Shown: positions 16,045 to 24,530 of the stretch, piece by piece
Position numbering within the stretch: position 1 is the first letter of the stretch
Layout: the number at the start of each line of letters is the position of its first letter
The notes under the pieces: model-generated
Seen by the model: only the letters and a program-made list of their open reading frames with translations
Told to the model about the DNA's origin: nothing
Database searches by the model: none
Assembly (NCBI GenBank): GCA_934121875.1
Contig: CAKOVG010000012.1
Span: 1-31,131 of the forward strand
Direction: 5' to 3'
DNA from: an uncultured Clostridia bacterium
GTDB lineage: Bacteria; Bacillota; Clostridia; TANB77; CAG-508
DNA length: 31,131 nt
Program-made: the position numbers and the translations under genes

Positions 16045-17022
16045 TTATTTTAAATTCTTTACGTACCAATCAATAGCAAGTTTTATTCCATCTTCAAAGC
16101 TATAATCTGGATTATAATTTAAATTTTTCCTTGCTTTTTCTATACTTGCATTTGAGTGTTTAATATCTCCTGCTCTATCTGGTCCATAAATTGGCTCTAC
16201 TTTTTTATCTAGTGCTTCGCACAATTGATTATAGATATCTATTAAATATTCTCTTCCACCATAGGCAACATTATATGCTTGACCAGCTGCCTCACTGCTG
16301 GCCAAACATGCTTTTAAATTTGCTTCAATAACATTATCAATATATGTAAAATCTCTTGATTGTTTTCCATCACCATTTATAGTTGGTCTTTCATTATTTA
16401 ATAGTTGTTTTATAAATTTAGGTATAACAGCTGCATATGCACCTTCTGGATCTTGTCTTTTTCCAAATACATTAAAATATCTTAGTCCATATGTATCAAG
16501 TCCATATAATTTTGTGTATAGCTTTGCATACTCTTCATCTACTCTCTTGGTTAAAGCGTATGGTGATAAAAGGTTTCCTTCATCACCCTCTACTTTTGGT
16601 AATATTGCACTATCTCCATATACTGATGAACTTGATGCATATACAAACTTTTTAACTTTGTTTCTTCTTGCGGCCTCTAGCATATTTAATGTCCCAGAAA
16701 TATTTACTTTTTCGTAATATAATGGCATTTCTATACTTCTAGGTACAGATCCCCATGCTGCTTGGTTTAAAACATAGTCTACTCCTTCACATGCTTTTAC
16801 GCATGTGTCTAAATCAGTAATATCTCCTTTAATGAATTCATAATTAGGATTTTTAATAAATAAATCTACGTTTTCTTGTTTTCCTGTAGACAAATTGTCT
16901 AAACATTTTACTTTATATCCCATGTTTAAAATTGCTTCACACAAATTTGAACCAATAAACCCTGCTCCACCAGTTACCAAAAATATACTTTTTTTATCAA
17001 AAGTTAAATCTTTATATCCCAT
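16045..17022 (-). CDS. SDR-family UDP-HexNAc(A) 4-epimerase, WbpP/TviC-like
   Basis: The 325-residue extended SDR has an NAD-binding glycine loop LVTGGAGFIGSNL (about 15-27), the SSSSVYG block around the catalytic serine, SPYALTKRVDEEYAKLY with Y-x3-K, and LRYFNVFGKRQDPEGAYAAV, which is like WbpP and TviC rather than GalE. These enzymes epimerise UDP-GlcNAc or UDP-GlcNAcA at C4. With the dehydrogenase immediately upstream, the likely product is UDP-GalNAcA. I use ATG at 17022: GGAGG in the last dehydrogenase codons is 8 bases away, and the dehydrogenase stop ends two bases before it. An in-frame TTG at 17037 would overlap that gene. Confidence 0.88.
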   Translation of the reverse strand: MGYKDLTFDKKSIFLVTGGAGFIGSNLCEAILNMGYKVKCLDNLSTGKQENVDLFIKNPNYEFIKGDITDLDTCVKACEGVDYVLNQAAWGSVPRSIEMPLYYEKVNISGTLNMLEAARRNKVKKFVYASSSSVYGDSAILPKVEGDEGNLLSPYALTKRVDEEYAKLYTKLYGLDTYGLRYFNVFGKRQDPEGAYAAVIPKFIKQLLNNERPTINGDGKQSRDFTYIDNVIEANLKACLASSEAAGQAYNVAYGGREYLIDIYNQLCEALDKKVEPIYGPDRAGDIKHSNASIEKARKNLNYNPDYSFEDGIKLAIDWYVKNLK

Positions 17023-17024
17023 AA

Positions 17025-18332
17025 TTACAACCTCCAATAAGTATATTTATTTTTAATACATTCATCTTTATTTAAAATTCCTTTGACATCAATTAATACC
17101 TTTTTATCTTTAAACATTTTGTCAAATTCTTCTATTTTTATTGTTTTAAATTCTTCATGGCTTGTTGCTATTATTAATGCATCCAAGTTGTTTAGTTTAT
17201 CCATTTCTTGTACTTCAATTCCATACAATTTTTTTGCTTCTTCTTTATCTGCAACAGGATCAACTACAATAGGATTTATTTCATATTCTTGTAATTCTTT
17301 TATAATGTCTACTACCTTTGAGTTTCTTGTATCTGGACAATTTTCTTTAAATGTAATTCCTAGTATTGCTATTTTTGCTCCCTTTATGTTTTTATCAACT
17401 TGTATTAATTTTTTTACAGTATTTTCAGCAACGTATTTTCCCATATCATCATTAATTCGTCTTCCAGATAATATTACTTGTGAATGATAGCCTAATTGTT
17501 CAGCCTTATATGTTAAATAATATGGATCAACTCCTATGCAATGTCCACCTACTAAACCTGGATAAAATTTCAAGAAATTCCATTTGGTTCCTGCAGCTTT
17601 TAATACTTCTTGAGTATCAATATTCATTTTGTTAAATATAATTGATAATTCATTCATAAAAGCTATGTTAATATCTCTTTGGCTATTTTCAATTACTTTT
17701 GCTGCTTCTGCTACCTTTATTGATTCTGCTTTGTAAACTCCTGCTTCTACTACTAGTTCATAAACTTTTGCAATTTCTTCTAAGGTTTCTGAGTCCATTC
17801 CAGAAACAATTTTTGTTATTGTTTCTAACCTATGTACTTTATCTCCTGGATTTATTCTTTCTGGTGAATATCCAATTTTAAAGTCTACTCCACATTTTAA
17901 TCCTGATTCTTTTTCTAATATTGGAATACAAACATCTTCTGTAACGCCTGGATATACTGTTGATTCATATACTATAATTGAACCTTTTTTTAAATTTCTT
18001 CCTAATAGATGAGTAGCTGATTCAACTGGAGTTAAGTCTGGTGTATGATCTTCTCTTACTGGTGTTGGAACTGCTACTATATGAAATTTAGCCTCTTGTA
18101 GTCTTTTTTCATCAGCTGTAAAATCTACTGTTGTATCTATTAATGCTTCATTTCCTACTTCTTTTGTTATGTCTATTCCCTTTTTATACATATCTATTTT
18201 TTCTTTGTTTATGTCAAATCCAATTACATTAATTTTTTTTGCAAATGCTACTGCAATTGGCATTCCAACATAACCTAAACCTACTAAAGATAGTTTTTCT
18301 TCTTTGTTTAATAATTTTTCATAAATACTCAT
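17025..18332 (-). CDS. UDP-N-acetylhexosamine 6-dehydrogenase, TviB/WbpO-like
   Basis: The protein of about 435 residues has the three-domain UDP-sugar dehydrogenase plan: an N-terminal NAD domain with LVGLGYVGMPIAVAF, a middle domain with YESTVYPGVTED and GYSPERINPGDKVHRLETI, the catalytic cysteine in GGHCIGVDPYYL, and a C-terminal UDP-binding domain with GITFKENCPDTRNSKVVDII. The ERINPGDK...H pattern is that of the TviB/WbpO group, which oxidises UDP-GlcNAc or UDP-GalNAc to the uronic acid, rather than UDP-glucose. I use ATG at 18332 with AAGGTG 6 bases upstream; the GTG at 18341 overlaps the preceding gene. It forms a pair with the epimerase. Confidence 0.9.
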   Translation of the reverse strand: MSIYEKLLNKEEKLSLVGLGYVGMPIAVAFAKKINVIGFDINKEKIDMYKKGIDITKEVGNEALIDTTVDFTADEKRLQEAKFHIVAVPTPVREDHTPDLTPVESATHLLGRNLKKGSIIVYESTVYPGVTEDVCIPILEKESGLKCGVDFKIGYSPERINPGDKVHRLETITKIVSGMDSETLEEIAKVYELVVEAGVYKAESIKVAEAAKVIENSQRDINIAFMNELSIIFNKMNIDTQEVLKAAGTKWNFLKFYPGLVGGHCIGVDPYYLTYKAEQLGYHSQVILSGRRINDDMGKYVAENTVKKLIQVDKNIKGAKIAILGITFKENCPDTRNSKVVDIIKELQEYEINPIVVDPVADKEEAKKLYGIEVQEMDKLNNLDALIIATSHEEFKTIKIEEFDKMFKDKKVLIDVKGILNKDECIKNKYTYWRL

Positions 18333-18337
18333 TTTTT

Positions 18338-19336
18338 TCACCTTTTTACCTTTCTATTAAAAATTGATAATAATGATCCAGCCCCATATGAAATATGTAA
18401 TAATAAAAAATATAATAGCATTTTTAATATTTCAATAATATTTTTTGTCTTTTTTAGTGCAAAGAAAATTCCTAATGTAAAATATGTTATCAATTCTGCT
18501 ACTAATATATACAAAAATATCTTATTGATTATAGCTAGAATAACTAATAAAATAATACTCAGTACAAATGCTAATGGAACTAAATGCCTTACAGATAATG
18601 ACTCTTTGTCTTGTCTAAATACTATGATATTCCATTTTCCATTTAAAACCCCTTGTTTTAACATTTTTTTTAGGTTGTTCCTTACATAGTACTCTGATTT
18701 TATTTCAGGATTATAGTAAAATTTATAACCTGCTTTTCTAATTCTATTATGCATATTATTATCTTGGTTTCTTTCTAGTGTTTCATCAAAATATCCAACT
18801 TTATTAAATATTTCCTTTTTATATAATCCAAATGCCACAGTGTCTACATATTGTTCTTTTTCAGAATATCTAAATTTAGAATTACCCACTCCAAATGGTG
18901 ATGATAATACCTTACTAATTGTTTTATCTTCTTTTTCTAATGATACAGATATTAATCTTCCTCCAACACAAGCTATGTCCTCTGGTAATTTTTCAATTGT
19001 TTCTAGACTTGTTTTTATAAAATCCTTACTTGCGCTTGCATGGGCGTCTATTCTTGTTACATATTTTCCTTTAGCATTTTGTATTCCTATATTCCAACCA
19101 GGTGCTAATAATTTTTTTTCATTTTTTAATATAGTTATTTTTACATTTTGTTTGTTATATTTTTTTATTGTTTCTTCTATATTTTTTATTGTATTATCAT
19201 CTGAATTTCCATCTACTATTATTATTTCATACTTGTTACTAGGAAAATTCTGTTCTAATAATGATTTTAAACTTATTTTTATATATTTTTCTTCATTTCT
19301 GACTACAATTATTGCTGTTACTAATATTTCATTCAT
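18338..19336 (-). CDS. Membrane-anchored glycosyltransferase family 2, ExoA-like
   Basis: A 332-residue GT2: TAIIVVRNEEKYI (7-19), IIVDGNSDDNT (39-49), LAPGWNIGIQNAKG (77-90) and a metal site written RIDAHA (95-100), the D-A-H form seen in ExoA-type enzymes. The acidic catalytic block is RNQDNNMHNRIRKAGYKF, where many relatives have ED. Three C-terminal membrane spans follow (about 250-325). It adds a sugar to a lipid-linked intermediate. Its ATG overlaps the stop of the propeller gene (ATGA), so the two are translationally coupled. Confidence 0.9.
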   Translation of the reverse strand: MNEILVTAIIVVRNEEKYIKISLKSLLEQNFPSNKYEIIIVDGNSDDNTIKNIEETIKKYNKQNVKITILKNEKKLLAPGWNIGIQNAKGKYVTRIDAHASASKDFIKTSLETIEKLPEDIACVGGRLISVSLEKEDKTISKVLSSPFGVGNSKFRYSEKEQYVDTVAFGLYKKEIFNKVGYFDETLERNQDNNMHNRIRKAGYKFYYNPEIKSEYYVRNNLKKMLKQGVLNGKWNIIVFRQDKESLSVRHLVPLAFVLSIILLVILAIINKIFLYILVAELITYFTLGIFFALKKTKNIIEILKMLLYFLLLHISYGAGSLLSIFNRKVKR

Positions 19337-20583
19337 AGTTTATCTCCTATATTAATTGTATATATTTGTCTAAATTTTTGTTGTGCTCCATCAAAGCATA
19401 TCTTGTCTCCTGTATAGTTCCATCTAGGGTGTAAGTCACATCTGCAATCGTCAATATATTTGATGTTAGAATATATTGATGCAATTTTTGTTACACTTTT
19501 ACTTTCACAATTGTATAAATATATGTGTTGCTTTCTTTTAAAGTCTGGATATGTATCTGTTATAAAATATTTCCCATTTGGACTATATGATGGATGTCCA
19601 TCTACTGTTAATTCTTTTTCTGCAATTATTTCTACATTTTTTGTCTTATCTTGTATTAAAAAATAATGAGTTCCTTTTTTTCTTTCTCTTGCCCAACCCA
19701 AAATGTTTTTATCATCTTTCCATGTACAGTGTGAAACCATTCCATCGTCTAATAAATTATATATGTTTTTTCCATCTATATCTGCAGTTAAAAGTCTAGT
19801 ATACTTTATACCATTTTTTATCCACCTGTGTAAAAACATAAATCTAGTTCCAGAAGGATTTATCATTATATGATTTACTTTGTGTTCTGCTTCATGCATA
19901 GTTTCTAAATTGTCTAAATTGTATAAATCTTCATATTTTAAAATTCCTTCTTGTTGATTATTATTTAAGTCAATTTTCCATATGCAAAAATTATTGGGAA
20001 TCTTTTCATTAATTGTTTTGTCTTCTTCATTACAGTACCCATATCCTGGTCTCATTCTATGTAATCTATAAAAATCTAATGTTAAAGCCCATTTTCCACT
20101 TTTGTCTACAGCATATACTGGCCAGTTTATTACCTTTTTTTCTCCATTTTCTATATTTAATATTACTGTTTTTAAGGAGTTATCAATGTAGTCATTGTAT
20201 AATATTTTTGTATTAAAATCTGGTCCCAGCCACTGTAACATACAGCCTTGTTGAACATTCCATGCTTTTGTTGTTGCTACAATATTCTCGTTATTATTTT
20301 TAATATCTTTTAATATTATTTGAGCTTCCTCATCTTTTGATGCTGCATTTTTGTTAGCATTTTTTACTCTTAAGTAAATTATTTTATCTTCATTTTTATT
20401 CCACGGACATTTATCATAATATCCAAACAAATGCTCTTCTCCAGTTGTTAGTTGCTCAATTGTTTTTGGTATTGTTTTTTTATTACTTAGTATATTACCT
20501 AAATATTGATAAACTAATTTTATATTTTTCTTTAACCATGGAAATCTTCTCATTTGATATGCTACTTTATTTAAAAATTTCAT
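19333..20583 (-). CDS. Beta-propeller protein of unknown function in the capsule operon
   Basis: I do not recognise a named gene. The 416-residue protein has an N-terminal basic segment and repeated blade-like motifs: EEHLFGYYDKCPWNKNEDKI, MLQWLGPDFNTKI, VNHIMINPSGTRFMFLHRW, SHCTWKDDKNILGW, DGHPSYSPNGKYFITDTYPD and DLHPRWNYTGDKICFDGA, about 40-60 residues apart. The pattern [HP]-x-[WYF]-x-x-x-[GD]-[DN]-[KR] is typical of TolB/WD40-like propellers. Histidines H238, H285, H330 and H385 lie at blade edges, recalling the oligogalacturonate lyase propellers (PF14583), whose metal site is made of such histidines. No signal peptide is seen, so it probably acts in the cytoplasm. It is coupled to the ExoA-like GT2 by ATGA. 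A polymer-binding, lyase-like or glycosyltransfer role are all open. Confidence 0.8.
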   Translation of the reverse strand: MKFLNKVAYQMRRFPWLKKNIKLVYQYLGNILSNKKTIPKTIEQLTTGEEHLFGYYDKCPWNKNEDKIIYLRVKNANKNAASKDEEAQIILKDIKNNNENIVATTKAWNVQQGCMLQWLGPDFNTKILYNDYIDNSLKTVILNIENGEKKVINWPVYAVDKSGKWALTLDFYRLHRMRPGYGYCNEEDKTINEKIPNNFCIWKIDLNNNQQEGILKYEDLYNLDNLETMHEAEHKVNHIMINPSGTRFMFLHRWIKNGIKYTRLLTADIDGKNIYNLLDDGMVSHCTWKDDKNILGWARERKKGTHYFLIQDKTKNVEIIAEKELTVDGHPSYSPNGKYFITDTYPDFKRKQHIYLYNCESKSVTKIASIYSNIKYIDDCRCDLHPRWNYTGDKICFDGAQQKFRQIYTINIGDKL

Positions 20584-20611
20584 ATATTTAGTTTTCTCCT
20601 TGTATTATTGT

Positions 20612-21298
20612 TTAAAATACTGTTTTAAAACAAATTTTTATATCTTCCCATATATTAAATTTCTTAATATATTCTAGATTCCATTTCATCTTTTCTGGTA
20701 ATATTCTTTTGACATAAATATCGTCTATTTTTTCGCCTTTATTTAAATATTGGCTTACTATTTCATCTTCATCTTTGTATTCTATACTTGCTCTTGATGA
20801 TATACCTGCTGGCATAAGCAACGTTGCTTTCATTTCATTTGAATATTCTTTTACATATTTTTCAACTTCGGGTCTTGTTCCTACAAATGACATTTCACCT
20901 TTTATTACATTTAAAAGTTGGGGTAATTCATCAAGTCTACATTTTCTTATCTTATTTCCAACTTTTGTTATTCTTGGGTCTTGCCCCATTGTAACTAAAG
21001 CTCCTTTTTTGTCCGCATCTTGTACCATAGTTCTGAATTTAAATATTCTAAATTTTTTGCCATATTTTGTTATTCTTTCTTGCCTATAAAATACTGGTCC
21101 TTTTGATTCTAATTTTATCATTATTGCTAGTACTAGCATTATTGGAGATAAAATTATTAATAAAATCAAAGCTACAAAGAAGTCAAAAACTCTTTTTATT
21201 GTTAAGCTAAACTTTTTATGCTCAAGAATTTCATAGTACACTTTGACCTCATTGTTTTTCATGTTTTTTGGCAAGTCTTCATATTTTTTTAATATCAT
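20612..21298 (-). CDS. Initiating phosphoglycosyl transferase, PglC/WcfS-type bacterial sugar transferase
   Basis: The 228-residue monotopic enzyme (PF02397) has a re-entrant hydrophobic helix at about 37-62 with the Ser-Pro break (51-52), FRTMVQDAD (88-96), the catalytic Asp-Glu pair in RLDELPQLLNVIKGEMSFVG (121-140; D123, E124) and TRPEVEKY. It moves a phospho-sugar from UDP to undecaprenyl phosphate, the first step of repeat-unit assembly. It directly follows the 4,6-dehydratase and aminotransferase genes (ATGA overlap with the latter), so its substrate is probably their amino-trideoxy sugar. Confidence 0.92.
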   Translation of the reverse strand: MILKKYEDLPKNMKNNEVKVYYEILEHKKFSLTIKRVFDFFVALILLIILSPIMLVLAIMIKLESKGPVFYRQERITKYGKKFRIFKFRTMVQDADKKGALVTMGQDPRITKVGNKIRKCRLDELPQLLNVIKGEMSFVGTRPEVEKYVKEYSNEMKATLLMPAGISSRASIEYKDEDEIVSQYLNKGEKIDDIYVKRILPEKMKWNLEYIKKFNIWEDIKICFKTVF

Positions 21299-22512
21299 TT
21301 TGTATATTCCTCAATTATTTCCTTAAAGTTGTTTATAATATAATCTACTTGTTCATCTGTTAGTTTACTATATAATGGTAAAGTAATTTCATTTTTATAA
21401 AAGTCAAATGCATTTGGATAGTCCTTTATGTCAAAGCCTAGTTTTTTATAAGCTGTAAGCATTGGAAGTGGTTTGTAATGCACATTACATGCTATTCCTC
21501 TTTCTGCCATTTTTACTATTATTTCATTTCTTTGTTTCTCATTTATTCCATTTACTCTTACAAAATACAAATGTCCTGATGACCTATGATTTTCATCTTT
21601 GTGGTTTAATACCATTACAGGTAAGTCTTTAAATGCTTCGTTGTATTTGTTTATAATTTCGTGTCTTCTTTCTATTAGTCCTTCATATCTTTCCATTTGA
21701 GCAAGTCCTATTCCAGCCATTATGTCTGTCATATTGCATTTGTAATATGTGTCCACAATGTCATATTCCCATGCTCCTAATCCATTTTTGTGCATAGCAT
21801 CTTTTGTTTGTCCATGTAAAGAAAGTAACTGATATTGTTTATATATTGCTTCATTATTCAAACCATCTTTATTTTTCCATGTTGCTGCGCCACCTTCTGC
21901 TGTTGTTAAATTCTTAACAGCATGAAATGAAAATGTTGTGAAATCTGCAAATTCTCCTGACATTTTTCCATTTTTTTGTGCTCCAATTCCATGTGCGCTA
22001 TCTGATACAATAATTATTCTATTATATAGTTTTTGTATTTCATTATTTGGTTTAAATAAATTTTTCTTTTCTTCTACTATTTTAAATATTTTATCATAAT
22101 CAACTATAATTCCTGCTATGTCAACTGGTATTATTACTTTTGTTTTTTCTGTTATAGCATTTGCAAGTTGTTCATAGTCCATCTCAAATGAGTCTTTTTG
22201 TGTGTCAATTAATACAATTTTAGCTCCTAAATGTGCAACTGGACTAGCTGATGCTGTATATGTATAGCTTGATGTTATTACTTCATCTCCCTCTTTTACA
22301 CCTAATATTATTAAAGTTAGTTCAAGTGCTGCTGTTGCTGAATTTAAGCATACAGCTCTTTCTGTTTTACATAAATTTGCAATTTCTTTTTCAAATTGTT
22401 TTGTTTTAGGTCCTGTTGTAATCCAGCCTGATCTTAATGTATCTACAACTTGTTCAATTTCCTTTTCTCCAATATCTGGAGGTGAAAAAGGTATATTCAT
22501 TTTTGTATTCAT
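21295..22512 (-). CDS. DegT/DnrJ/EryC1/StrS aminotransferase (PglE/WcfR-like)
   Basis: The 405-residue PLP enzyme has RSGWITTGPKTKQFE (27-41), the cofactor-binding NSATAALEL (57-65), DSAHGIGA (171-178) and FSFHAVKNLTTAEGGA (194-209) with the PLP lysine K200. It should aminate the 4-keto sugar made by the dehydratase just upstream, giving UDP-4-amino-4,6-dideoxy-HexNAc. No acetyltransferase of the PglD type is present in the window, so the free amine (AATGal-like) may be retained. GGAGG in the last dehydratase codons serves its ATG, which follows the dehydratase stop without a gap. Confidence 0.92.
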   Translation of the reverse strand: MNTKMNIPFSPPDIGEKEIEQVVDTLRSGWITTGPKTKQFEKEIANLCKTERAVCLNSATAALELTLIILGVKEGDEVITSSYTYTASASPVAHLGAKIVLIDTQKDSFEMDYEQLANAITEKTKVIIPVDIAGIIVDYDKIFKIVEEKKNLFKPNNEIQKLYNRIIIVSDSAHGIGAQKNGKMSGEFADFTTFSFHAVKNLTTAEGGAATWKNKDGLNNEAIYKQYQLLSLHGQTKDAMHKNGLGAWEYDIVDTYYKCNMTDIMAGIGLAQMERYEGLIERRHEIINKYNEAFKDLPVMVLNHKDENHRSSGHLYFVRVNGINEKQRNEIIVKMAERGIACNVHYKPLPMLTAYKKLGFDIKDYPNAFDFYKNEITLPLYSKLTDEQVDYIINNFKEIIEEYTK

Positions 22513-24387
22513 TTATTTTTCCTCCTTATTTATTTCTTTTGGTTCCTTAAACGTTGGTACTATTTCTTTGATGTATTTTTTCACTTCACTGTTTTCATCT
22601 TTTTCAAGTTTTAGCAATTCTTTTAGCTTTTCTAGTTTTTCATCAAGTTCTTCCATCGTTATACTCATTGGTTTTGTTATAAATATTTTGTCATGTTTAG
22701 TTGAAGTTAGCCCTTCTTCAGACATTAGTATTTCTTCATATAGCTTTTCGCCTGGTCTTAACCCTGTAATTTCTATTGGTATATCTACATTTGGTTCATA
22801 TCCTAATAATTTTATTAAACTAACTGCCAAATCATATATTTTTACAGGTTCTCCCATGTCTAGTACAAATATCTCACCACCTTTTGCATATGTAACTGCT
22901 TGTAGTATAAGTTGTACTGCTTCTGGTATTGTCATAAAAAATCTTGTAATATCTTTGTGTGTTACTGTAACTGGTCCACCTCTTTCAATTTGCTTTTTGA
23001 ATAGTGGTATAACTGAACCATTACTTCCTAATACATTGCCAAATCTAACTGCTGCATATTCTGTTTTACTCACTTTATTTTTAGCTTGTACTATCATTTC
23101 ACACACTCTTTTACTTGCTCCCATTATATTTGTTGGGTTTACAGCTTTGTCTGTTGAAATTAGTACAAATTTTTCTACACCATATTCATCTGCACAATTC
23201 ACTACATTGTATGTTCCAAACACATTGTTCTTAATTGCTTCTAATGGACTTTTTTCCATTAGTGGTACATGCTTATGTGCTGCTGCATGAAATACTATTT
23301 CTGGTTTATATGTTTCGAATACATTGTTTAATCTTGCTTTATCTCTAATACTTGCAACTATTGCTTCTAAATTTAGTTTTGGATATTCTGCTCTTAGTTC
23401 CATTTCTATGTCATAAAGGTTATTTTCATATATGTCTAATATCACCAATCTTTTAGGGTCATATTTAACAATTTGTCTACATAGTTCTGAACCTATTGAG
23501 CCTCCTCCACCGGTTACTAATATTGTTTTATTTTTTATTAAAGAATTTATATTTTTATTATCTAAATGTATTGGTTCTCTTCCTAGCAAATCTTCTATTT
23601 GTACGTCTCTTAAGCTATTAATTGCTCCTTGTTTTGTAATTACTTCTTCTGTTGTTGGAAGTACTCTTGTTTTTATTCCTGTTTCTTGGCAAATTTCTAA
23701 TATTTTTCTTCTTGAAATTGCATCTATTTTATTTATTGCAAAAAATATTAAATCTACATTTTTTTCTTTTGCTATTTTAGGTATGTCGTACCTTGTACCT
23801 AATACTTTAACGCCTAATATATAATGGTTTATTTTGCTTATGTCATCATCAATTATTCCTACAATGTTGTATTTATCTCTCATGTTGTTTTTTATTGCTA
23901 TGATTATTTCTCTTGCTCCCATTCCAGCGCCAATTATAAGTAGATTGTTTGTTTTATTGTCTTGATTTTTGTTTATTTTTTCATATTTTGACATTTTTCT
24001 GCTTAAAAATGATCTACCGGCTAGCCTATACATAACAAATAGTCCAGCTATTAGTACTCCTGATAATACATTTACTTTTAAATTTATATATTCTAAATTA
24101 AATGCTTTTTCTGTTAATGATAAAACTATCATTGATAAAAATGAGCTAAGTATATATTTTATATAGTCTTTTCCCACTTCATATCTCATCATATTTTGGT
24201 ACATATGAAATATATTTAAAAATATTTGGTATATAGTAATTGCAATTAATATTTGTAAAGATAATTCCTTTATACTGTTTATTGGAACATTTAAAAATAT
24301 TATAGATGATACATAGCATCCTGCAATTATTAATATGTCTATTAATATTAAAAGAATATTTCTATTCTTTTTTATTATTTCTTTCAT
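22513..24387 (-). CDS. UDP-HexNAc 4,6-dehydratase, PglF/WbpM/CapD type
   Basis: A 624-residue membrane protein with four N-terminal spans (about 10-125), a first Rossmann domain starting at LLIIGAGMGAREI (149-161), and the catalytic SDR domain starting at ILVTGGGGSIGSELC (289-303), with FHAAAHKHVPLMEKSP (366-381), LISTDKAVNPTNIMGASKR (409-427; M-x3-K in place of the usual Tyr), TRFFMTIPEA and ITGLRPGEKLYEE. It should make UDP-2-acetamido-2,6-dideoxy-4-ketohexose. It is the first gene of the long operon, 33 bases behind the predicted transcription start, with AAGGGG as ribosome site. Confidence 0.94.
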   Translation of the reverse strand: MKEIIKKNRNILLILIDILIIAGCYVSSIIFLNVPINSIKELSLQILIAITIYQIFLNIFHMYQNMMRYEVGKDYIKYILSSFLSMIVLSLTEKAFNLEYINLKVNVLSGVLIAGLFVMYRLAGRSFLSRKMSKYEKINKNQDNKTNNLLIIGAGMGAREIIIAIKNNMRDKYNIVGIIDDDISKINHYILGVKVLGTRYDIPKIAKEKNVDLIFFAINKIDAISRRKILEICQETGIKTRVLPTTEEVITKQGAINSLRDVQIEDLLGREPIHLDNKNINSLIKNKTILVTGGGGSIGSELCRQIVKYDPKRLVILDIYENNLYDIEMELRAEYPKLNLEAIVASIRDKARLNNVFETYKPEIVFHAAAHKHVPLMEKSPLEAIKNNVFGTYNVVNCADEYGVEKFVLISTDKAVNPTNIMGASKRVCEMIVQAKNKVSKTEYAAVRFGNVLGSNGSVIPLFKKQIERGGPVTVTHKDITRFFMTIPEAVQLILQAVTYAKGGEIFVLDMGEPVKIYDLAVSLIKLLGYEPNVDIPIEITGLRPGEKLYEEILMSEEGLTSTKHDKIFITKPMSITMEELDEKLEKLKELLKLEKDENSEVKKYIKEIVPTFKEPKEINKEEK

Positions 24388-24426
24388 TTTATTTCCCCTT
24401 AAATTTCATATTTTTACCTGTATAAT

Positions 24427-24455
24427 ATTCTATAATATTACATCATAAAAAGCAA
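24427..24455 (-). promoter_or_regulatory. Promoter of the polysaccharide operon
   Basis: On the minus strand TTGCTT (24450-24455) and TAGAAT (24427-24432) are 17 bases apart. The region also holds TATAATATT twice in tandem (24421-24429 and 24431-24439), which offers other -10 boxes. It is the only place between the galE terminator and the first operon gene where the promoter can lie. No second strong promoter was seen before 6313. Confidence 0.5.
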
Positions 24456-24488
24456 TATTTTTTTGACAAATTTCTAGCTTTTATTGCA

Positions 24489-24527
24489 CTAAAAATATAC
24501 TCACAAGAATAGTGAGTATATTTTTAG
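24489..24527 (-). terminator. Terminator after galE
   Basis: A perfect 16-pair stem (24489-24504 with 24512-24527), loop of 7, starts 3 bases after the galE stop. Its 3' arm on the minus strand contains TATTTTTAG. It separates the galE operon from the polysaccharide operon. Confidence 0.8.
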
Positions 24528-24530
24528 TTG

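Noticed and set aside
17023..17037. TTG start giving five more residues to the WbpP/TviC-like epimerase
   Set aside because: It uses the GGAGG ribosome site itself as codons; ATG 17022 is better placed.
24421..24440. Tandem TATAATATT as an operator or CRISPR-like repeat
   Set aside because: Nine bases of pure A/T repeated once is within chance for this base composition; it is noted only as extra -10 boxes.
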